11,663 bases of DNA from Pseudomonadota bacterium (lineage in GTDB: Bacteria > Pseudomonadota > Alphaproteobacteria > Rhodospirillales > Rhodospirillaceae), in assembly GCA_023396465.1 (NCBI GenBank), contig JAEWWF010000359.1:1-11663 (forward strand), in the 5' to 3' direction. The notes beneath the pieces were generated by a model. It searched no databases, was not told the DNA's origin, and saw nothing but the letters and a program-made list of their open reading frames with translations. The position numbers were made by a program, and so were the translations under genes. This document shows positions 1 through 4,218 of this stretch, one piece after another; the first letter of the stretch is position 1; every line of letters starts with the position of its first letter.

Positions 1-149
1 CCGGCCCTGATGAAGTCAATCAGGACAGGCTGCCGCGACCGCACCGGGTGCTGACGCCGGATGCGGCGGCGACCATGGATTACCGTCCCGACCGCCTGAA
101 CATCGAGGTCGACCGCACCGGCCGTATCCTGGCGGTGCGCTGCGGTTGA
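1..149 (+). CDS. Peptidase inhibitor I78 family protein, C-terminal fragment
   Basis: The 5' part lies outside the window. The first complete codon is at base 3 and the stop is TGA 147-149, leaving 48 visible residues. The tail reads RVLTPDAAATMDYRPDRLNI and ends in VRCG. This is the pattern of the I78 family of small, usually secreted serine-protease (elastase/subtilisin-type) inhibitors: a 'R-V-x-x-P-x-x-x-x-T-M-D-Y-R-P-x-R-L-N' block, a short 'D-x-x-G-x-I' strand and a terminal Cys-Gly. In the family the arginine/proline stretch forms the protease-contacting loop. The signal peptide or lipobox usually found at the N terminus cannot be checked here. A GC-rich hairpin follows the stop directly. 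The family call is fairly secure from the motif; the target protease is unknown. Confidence 0.8.
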   Translation, partial: GPDEVNQDRLPRPHRVLTPDAAATMDYRPDRLNIEVDRTGRILAVRCG

Positions 150-155
150 GCCGCG

Positions 156-181
156 CCCCTTGCCGCCAACGGCGGCAGGGG
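156..181 (+). terminator. Stem-loop after the I78 gene, terminator-like without U-tract
   Basis: TGCCGCC (161-167) pairs with GGCGGCA (171-177) around an AAC loop. CCCC (156-159) and GGGG (178-181) extend the stem with T160 bulged. It begins 7 bases after the I78 stop. The following bases are TTACATG rather than a T-run, so intrinsic termination is doubtful; it may instead be a 3'-end-stabilising or attenuating structure ahead of moeB. Confidence 0.35.
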
Positions 182-207
182 TTACATGCGGGGCATCGTC
201 AGCCCTC

Positions 208-214
208 GCAGGGA
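208..214 (+). promoter_or_regulatory. Ribosome binding site that sets the moeB GTG start
   Basis: GCAGGGA lies 8 bases before GTG 223. It favours that codon over the in-frame TTG at 160, which would add 21 residues with no family resemblance and would sit inside the 156-181 hairpin. Confidence 0.55.
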
Positions 215-222
215 CCAGTGCC

Positions 223-1047
223 GTGACCTTCTCCGACGACCAGATCCACCGCTATGCCCGCCACATCATTCTGAAGGAAGTCGGCGGCGTCGGGCAGGAG
301 CGGTTGCTGAACGCCCGCGTGTTGCTGATCGGTGTCGGCGGCCTCGGCTCGCCGCTGGCCCTCTATCTGGCGGCGGCAGGGGTGGGGACCATCGGTCTGG
401 TCGACGACGACAGTGTCGATCTGTCCAACCTTCAGCGGCAGGTGGCGCACGACGTGGGAGGCATCGGCCTGCCCAAGGTGGACAGCGCGGCGCGACGCAT
501 GCGAGCCCTCAATCCCGACGTCACGGTGGTGGAGCATCGCTGCCGGCTGACCGCCGACAATGCCCTCGACCTCATCGGTCGTTACGACATCGTCGCCGAC
601 GGGTCCGACACCTTCGAGACCCGTTTCCTGGTCAACGATGCCTGTCATTTCGCCGGCAAGACGCTGGTCTCCGGCGCCATCCTGCGGTTCGACGGCCAAT
701 TGACCACCTTCGCCACCCATCGGGGCGGGCCGTGCTACCGCTGCATCTATGGCGATGTGCCGCCGCCCGGCTCGGCCCCCACCTGCGCCCAGGCTGGTGT
801 GCTGGGGGCGGTGCCGGGGGTGATCGGGTCGTTGCAGGCGACCGAGGTGTTGAAGGAGCTTCTCGGCGTCGGCACCTCCATGGCCGGGCGGTTGCTGATC
901 TGGGACGCGCTGGCGGCGGATTTCCGCACGGTGCGGGTGCCGCGCGATCCCGGTTGCGCCCTGTGCGGCGACCACCCGGTGATCACCGATCTTGACCGCC
1001 ACGCGGGGGCCGCCGCCCCGGTTTGCGGCACCGCCGGCCCGACCTGA
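223..1047 (+). CDS. moeB: Molybdopterin-synthase adenylyltransferase MoeB (HesA/MoeB/ThiF family)
   Basis: E1-like enzyme that adenylates the C-terminal Gly-Gly of a ubiquitin-fold sulfur carrier (MoaD, or ThiS in ThiF homologues) in the cytoplasm, priming it for thiocarboxylation. The 274-residue protein has the nucleotide-binding loop GVGGLGS (37-43), the acidic DDDSVDLSNLQRQ block (61-73, with R72), K85 in GLPKVD, D129 in DGSDTFETRF, and a structural zinc site C171/C174 plus C245/C248. C187 in the PTCAQAGVLG stretch matches the conserved cysteine of this family. There is no C-terminal rhodanese domain, so it is the short bacterial form rather than the eukaryotic MOCS3 or long MoeZ type. 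GTG 223 is chosen because the protein then begins SDDQIHRYARHI as relatives do and a Shine-Dalgarno sits 8 bases upstream. No moaD, moaE or thiS is in view, so its true carrier partner (MoaD, ThiS or both) is open. Confidence 0.92.
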   Translation: MTFSDDQIHRYARHIILKEVGGVGQERLLNARVLLIGVGGLGSPLALYLAAAGVGTIGLVDDDSVDLSNLQRQVAHDVGGIGLPKVDSAARRMRALNPDVTVVEHRCRLTADNALDLIGRYDIVADGSDTFETRFLVNDACHFAGKTLVSGAILRFDGQLTTFATHRGGPCYRCIYGDVPPPGSAPTCAQAGVLGAVPGVIGSLQATEVLKELLGVGTSMAGRLLIWDALAADFRTVRVPRDPGCALCGDHPVITDLDRHAGAAAPVCGTAGPT

Positions 1048-1112
1048 CGGCCCTGCGCGAAAGCTTATTTTTTCCAATGGCCTGAGCGTTTCCGGATTGT
1101 TACTCTTCTGCG

Positions 1113-1130
1113 CCCCGGGGCGTGCCGGGG
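1113..1130 (+). other. Small GC hairpin in the leader of the TRAP binding-protein gene
   Basis: CCCCGG (1113-1118) can pair with CCGGGG (1125-1130) around GGCGTG, 11 bases before the Shine-Dalgarno of the next gene. The rest of the 1048-1153 gap holds a T-run at 1068-1073 without a convincing stem before it. I could not pick a clear -35/-10 pair there. The hairpin may be chance in such GC-rich DNA. Confidence 0.25.
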
Positions 1131-1153
1131 ATTGCGAGATCGAGGAAACGACC

Positions 1154-2257
1154 ATGAAACGACGGGACTTCCTGACCGGCGCCGCGGTGTCCGGCGTCAC
1201 CGCTGCCGCGGCCGCCGGTGGGCTGGCGGCGCCGGCCATCGCCCAGGACAAGCAGGAATGGAAGATGGTCACCACCTGGCCGAAGAACGCGCCGGGGGTG
1301 GGGGTCAACGCACAACGCTTCGCCGATGCCGTGACCGAAATGAGCGGTGGCCGCCTGACCGTGCGCCTGTTCGCCGCCGGTGAACTGGTGCCACCGTTCG
1401 AGTGTCTCGATGCCGTTCAGTCCGACGTCGCCCAGATGGCGCACGCCACGCCCTATTACTGGGTCGGCAAGAACCCGGCCCTCAACTATTTCTCCACCAT
1501 CCCCTTCGGCCTGATGGCCTGGGAGCTGTCGGGCTGGATCTATTTCGGCGGCGGTCAGGAGCTGTGGGACGAGATTTACGCCCCCTTCGGCGTCAAGGGC
1601 TTCTACACCGGCAATTCCGGCTCCCAGGCCGGCGGCTGGTTCAACAAGGAAATCAATTCGGTCGAGGACCTCAAGGGCCTCAAGATGCGCATCGCCGGCC
1701 TGGGTGGCGAGGTGATGCGGCGTCTGGGCGTCGCCGTTACCCTGACGCCGCCGGGCGAGATCATGCCGGCTCTGATGTCGGGTGCGGTGGACGCGGCCGA
1801 ATGGGTCAGCCCGTGGCTCGACATCGCTTTCGGACTCCAGAAGGCGGCCAAGTTCTACTACATGCCGGCTTTCCACGAGCCCGGGCCGGCGCTGGAGGTG
1901 ATGGTCAACAAGGCCCGGTGGGACAGCCTGGCGCCCGACCTTCAGGCCATCGTCCGCCGTGCCGCCCAGGCGTCGGCGCAGGAAAGCCTGGCCGACTTCA
2001 CCTACCACAACATCGACGTCTATTCGCAGATCAGCGAGAAGTGGCCGGACGTGCAGGTCCGCACCTTCAATGACGAGGTGCTCCAGGCCCTGGCCGCCAC
2101 CACCCGCCAGGTGGTCGAGGATCTGGCTGCCAAGGATGCCCTGACCAAGCGCGTTCATGACAGCTACATGGCCTACAACGCCAAGGCTTTCGCTTACCAG
2201 AAGAACGCCGACCTGGCGGTGCTTCAGATGCGCAAGTGGTTCTTCGAGGGCGCCTGA
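1154..2257 (+). CDS. TRAP transporter periplasmic substrate-binding protein (DctP/TakP-like), Tat-exported
   Basis: Predicted 367-residue extracytoplasmic solute receptor of a tripartite ATP-independent transporter. These proteins bind organic acids in the periplasm and pass them to a DctQ-DctM membrane pair driven by an ion gradient. The N terminus KRRDFLTGAA is a twin-arginine signal (R3, R4) followed by an Ala-rich hydrophobic stretch and likely cleavage after AIA (residue 30), so export is probably in folded form by Tat. The mature part has the family pattern: EWKMVTTWPKN at the start, Q158 in SQAGGWF, R179 in LKMRIAGLGGEV, and AEW (E216, W217) in VDAAEWVSPWLD. These polar residues line the ligand pocket in alpha-keto-acid and lactate binders of the TakP group. 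The start ATG has GAGGA at 1142-1146, 7 bases upstream. No DctQ or DctM gene flanks it and a strong terminator follows, so it is an orphan receptor. An oxo- or hydroxy-acid ligand is inference. Confidence 0.9.
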   Translation: MKRRDFLTGAAVSGVTAAAAAGGLAAPAIAQDKQEWKMVTTWPKNAPGVGVNAQRFADAVTEMSGGRLTVRLFAAGELVPPFECLDAVQSDVAQMAHATPYYWVGKNPALNYFSTIPFGLMAWELSGWIYFGGGQELWDEIYAPFGVKGFYTGNSGSQAGGWFNKEINSVEDLKGLKMRIAGLGGEVMRRLGVAVTLTPPGEIMPALMSGAVDAAEWVSPWLDIAFGLQKAAKFYYMPAFHEPGPALEVMVNKARWDSLAPDLQAIVRRAAQASAQESLADFTYHNIDVYSQISEKWPDVQVRTFNDEVLQALAATTRQVVEDLAAKDALTKRVHDSYMAYNAKAFAYQKNADLAVLQMRKWFFEGA

Positions 2258-2281
2258 GCCCCGCGACGTCCCTCCAGGACC

Positions 2282-2319
2282 AAGGGCCGCTCCCCTCATG
2301 GGGGCGGCCCTTTTCTTTT
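2282..2319 (+). terminator. Rho-independent terminator of the TRAP binding-protein gene
   Basis: AGGGCCGC (2283-2290) pairs with GCGGCCCT (2304-2311). CCCC/GGGG extends the stem inward past a bulged T, with a TCAT loop. The tail is TTTTCTTTT. It lies 25 bases after the stop codon of the plus-strand gene. Confidence 0.88.
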
Positions 2320-2328
2320 GTTCCGGGG

Positions 2329-2365
2329 CAAGAAAAACCCCCGGAGCGGGGGCTCCGGGGGTTTT
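2329..2365 (-). terminator. Terminator of the Bax inhibitor-1 gene (can also act on the + strand)
   Basis: AAAACCCCCGGAGC (2334-2347) and GCTCCGGGGGTTTT (2352-2365) are perfect 14-base arms around a GGGG loop. On the minus strand the stem lies 23 bases after the stop at 2389 and runs into TTTTTCTTG. On the plus strand it ends in only TTTTG. This, with the neighbouring plus-strand terminator, insulates the two convergent units. Confidence 0.85.
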
Positions 2366-2388
2366 GTCGTCAGGCTGCGCGGGAGGGG

Positions 2389-3144
2389 TCAGCGGCGCTC
2401 GCCGAACAGGCGCAGCAGCATGATGAACAGGTTGATGAAGTCGAGGTAGAGGGTCAGGGCGCCCATCACCGACTTCTTGGCGGCGATCTCGTGGTGATCG
2501 TCCTCCAGGTACATGTCCTTGACCTTCTGGGTGTCGTAGGCGGTCAGGCCGGCGAAGATCAGCACGCCGGCGGCCGAGATCACGAAGTCGAGCATGCTGC
2601 TCGCCAGGAAGATGTTCACGACCATGGCGATCAGCAGGCCGATCAGGCCCATCACCAGGAACGAGCCGAAGGCGGTCAGGTCGCGCTTGGTGGTGTAGCC
2701 GTAGAGGCTGAGGCCGGCGAAGGCCGCCGCCGTGATGAAGAACACCCGCACGATGGAGGCATCGGTGTAGGTGAGGAAGATCGACGACAGCCACACGCCA
2801 TTCAGGGCCGCGTAGGCCCAGAAGGTGGCCTGCGCGGTCGTCGCCGACATCTTGTTGATGCGGAAGGACAGGAAGAACACGATGCCGATGGTGGCGAACA
2901 TGCTGATCCACACCAGCATGGACGGCGCGATGGCGCCGTTGGCACCCTGCACGTAGAACAGCGGCGCCAGCACGCCGAACGACGACGTCGGGCTGGACAG
3001 AAGGGCGATGATGCCCGTCAGCGCGATGCCCGAGGCCATGTAGTTATAGACCTTGAGCATGTAGGCCCGCAGGCCCTGGTCGATCTCGGCCTGGGTGGCC
3101 GTCCCGGCGCGGGCCGCGAACCGGGTGTTGTAATCAAGCGCCAT
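2389..3144 (-). CDS. Bax inhibitor-1 / YccA family integral membrane protein
   Basis: 251 residues, usual length for bacterial BI-1 (TMBIM, YccA/YbhL) proteins. A soluble N terminus of about 25 residues precedes seven predicted transmembrane helices, roughly 31-50, 74-94, 104-124, 131-150, 157-180, 186-202 and 226-247. Family marks are Y148-G149-Y150 with TTKRDL, the FAGLTAYDTQ segment and a last helix LYLDFINLFIMLLRLFG. D204 and D235 match the buried aspartate pair that controls pH-dependent calcium leak in the Bacillus homologue YetJ; activity here is inferred from that. ATG 3144 is preferred over an upstream in-frame start at 3216 because GAGGGA (3151-3156) sits 6 bases before it and relatives begin near MALDYNTRFA. 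It is the last gene of the minus-strand block and has its own candidate promoter and a strong terminator. In some bacteria family members interact with the FtsH protease; nothing here shows that directly. Confidence 0.92.
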   Translation of the reverse strand: MALDYNTRFAARAGTATQAEIDQGLRAYMLKVYNYMASGIALTGIIALLSSPTSSFGVLAPLFYVQGANGAIAPSMLVWISMFATIGIVFFLSFRINKMSATTAQATFWAYAALNGVWLSSIFLTYTDASIVRVFFITAAAFAGLSLYGYTTKRDLTAFGSFLVMGLIGLLIAMVVNIFLASSMLDFVISAAGVLIFAGLTAYDTQKVKDMYLEDDHHEIAAKKSVMGALTLYLDFINLFIMLLRLFGERR

Positions 3145-3173
3145 GGGTCGTCCCTCTACGCAAAAGACACACT

Positions 3174-3201
3174 GAGTTATGTCGTATATGGCGCCCGTCA
3201 A
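3174..3201 (-). promoter_or_regulatory. Candidate sigma-70 promoter of the Bax inhibitor-1 gene
   Basis: Read on the minus strand, TTGACG (3201-3196) is followed after 16 bases by TAACTC (3179-3174). This places the start of transcription some 25 bases ahead of the ATG. The -35 is good and the -10 mediocre. Confidence 0.4.
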
Positions 3202-3227
3202 AACGGGATCAACCATAAGCGGCGGCG

Positions 3228-3248
3228 ATTTTCGTGGTATTTTCGTGG
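3228..3248. repeat. 11-bp-period tandem repeat upstream of the Bax inhibitor-1 promoter
   Basis: ATTTTCGTGG occurs twice (3228-3237 and 3239-3248), separated by one T, so the copies are one helical turn apart. On the minus strand they lie about 27-47 bases upstream of the candidate -35, a position where activators bind. It is the only clearly A/T-containing motif in this gap. The remaining bases 3249-3327 show no terminator for the J-domain gene. Confidence 0.5.
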
Positions 3249-3327
3249 CAGGGCAAGGTGAACCGGCGTCAGGGCGGGCGGTGGTGCCCCGTTCGATGCC
3301 GTCATTCCCGCCGCGATGGCTGTTCCG

Positions 3328-4050
3328 TCACCGCAACAGATCAATCGCGGCGTTGATCTGTGCCATGCGGTCGTGGCTGCCGTAGCGGCCATCGGGATGG
3401 TGGATGGTCGCCAGCATGCGGAACCGGGCCCGCAGGATGTGCCGGTCCGGTCGTGCCGAGGGCGGGAAGCCGAGCACGTAGAGCGCTTCCTCCCGCGTTT
3501 GCACGCCATTGGGCAGGGGCTCGAAGGCCAGCACCGAGATCACCGCCCGCTGCCGCTCCAGTTCCTCCAGCAACGCCGGGTCGGGCTCGGCCTTCGGCGG
3601 CGGTGGTGGTGGGGGAGGCGGAGGAGGAGGAGGTGGTGGTGGTGCTGCTGCTGCCTGCGGTTGCGGTTGTGCTTGGGGGCGGCCGGTGCGGCTGCGCGGG
3701 TCGATCAGGTCGATGCGGCGCTCACCGTTCTCCAGCTTGAGGGCGAGGTCGAGGGCCCGGCGGATGAACGGGATGGACAGGCCCGGCACGGTCCGCACCT
3801 GCAAGCGTGGTTTGCGCTTCCACGGCCGACCCTGGGACGGGCCGCTCTTCAGAACCACCGTCTCGCGGTCGTCCTCGTCGGGGCCGCCGGGGTCGGGGTG
3901 GCTCTCGATGTCCAGCGGCGGCACCACCAGCATGATGGAGCGGGCGACATCACCGGCATTCACCCCTTTCCGGCAGGCAAGCGCCTCCACGGCGTCCCGG
4001 AAGGCGGAGGCGCAGGGCACGGTGTAGGAGGCCTTCAAATGGCCGTTCAC
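3328..4050 (-). CDS. J-domain protein with N-terminal domain of unknown type and 16-proline linker
   Basis: 240 residues. The C-terminal 55 form a compact J domain: EEALYVLGFPP (187-197), a basic helix ILRARFRMLATIH, the HPD signature at H218-P219-D220 and a closing helix ending INAAIDLLR. HPD is the motif that stimulates Hsp70/DnaK ATP hydrolysis, so a DnaK co-chaperone role is predicted; no client-binding zinc or Gly/Phe region is present. Residues 133-152 are four Ala then sixteen Pro, preceded by a Gln/Pro stretch, a rigid spacer. The N-terminal part (1-125) is not recognised. Residues 5-45 look like strand-helix-helix (KASYTVP, then FRDAVEALACRKG, then AGDVARSIM) and may be ribbon-helix-helix-like, which is speculative. 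The start is GTG, supported by GGAGG 7 bases upstream. It lies 168 bases downstream of the EAL gene and 183 bases upstream of the BI-1 gene, same strand. Confidence 0.85.
   Translation of the reverse strand: MNGHLKASYTVPCASAFRDAVEALACRKGVNAGDVARSIMLVVPPLDIESHPDPGGPDEDDRETVVLKSGPSQGRPWKRKPRLQVRTVPGLSIPFIRRALDLALKLENGERRIDLIDPRSRTGRPQAQPQPQAAAAPPPPPPPPPPPPPPPPKAEPDPALLEELERQRAVISVLAFEPLPNGVQTREEALYVLGFPPSARPDRHILRARFRMLATIHHPDGRYGSHDRMAQINAAIDLLR
3336..3361. repeat. Perfect 9-bp inverted repeat inside the 3' end of the J-domain gene
   Basis: ACAGATCAA (3336-3344) and TTGATCTGT (3353-3361) are exact reverse complements around an 8-base spacer. They encode part of the last helix (Q-I-N-A-A-I-D-L). 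The arms could form an mRNA hairpin just before the stop or a protein-binding dyad; there is no T-run after it. Confidence 0.45.
3595..3642. repeat. Sixteen-codon G-rich (CCN on the coding strand) tract
   Basis: On the plus strand this is sixteen consecutive NGG triplets (CGG, TGG, GGG, AGG mixed), complement of sixteen proline codons CCG/CCA/CCC/CCT. All four proline codons are used, so it is not a simple slipped microsatellite, although blocks of four AGG and of three to four TGG occur. Confidence 0.9.
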
Positions 4051-4057
4051 GGACCCG

Positions 4058-4062
4058 CCTCC
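4058..4062 (-). promoter_or_regulatory. Ribosome binding site for the J-domain gene GTG start
   Basis: GGAGG on the minus strand ends 7 bases before GTG 4050 and decides that start. A TTGACA hexamer (4087-4082) lies upstream in the 4051-4218 gap. I found no matching -10 at 16-18 bases, so I do not call a promoter. The rest of the gap shows nothing clear. Confidence 0.65.
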
Positions 4063-4218
4063 GCAGGGGGATCACCGGCGTTGTCAATGCCTTGACGCAA
4101 CGTCCGCGGACCCGGCGGGCAGGCGGCGGAAGCTGCGACTACGTTCGCAGGTAGCGGTGAGAGGCGTGCGCCGGAAATGTGCCGCATGTGCAACGGACTC
4201 ATCGGCGACTCGGCGGAC

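Noticed and set aside
160..222. TTG-initiated 21-residue extension of MoeB
   Set aside because: The extra residues do not resemble the family, overlap a strong hairpin and have no ribosome site; GTG 223 has one.
1100..2911. 603-residue open frame on the minus strand
   Set aside because: It runs through two back-to-back terminators and across two well-supported genes and shows no domain.
3595..3650. Triplet repeat as a CRISPR-like or transposon end
   Set aside because: It is in-frame proline coding with mixed codons, without spacers or target duplications.
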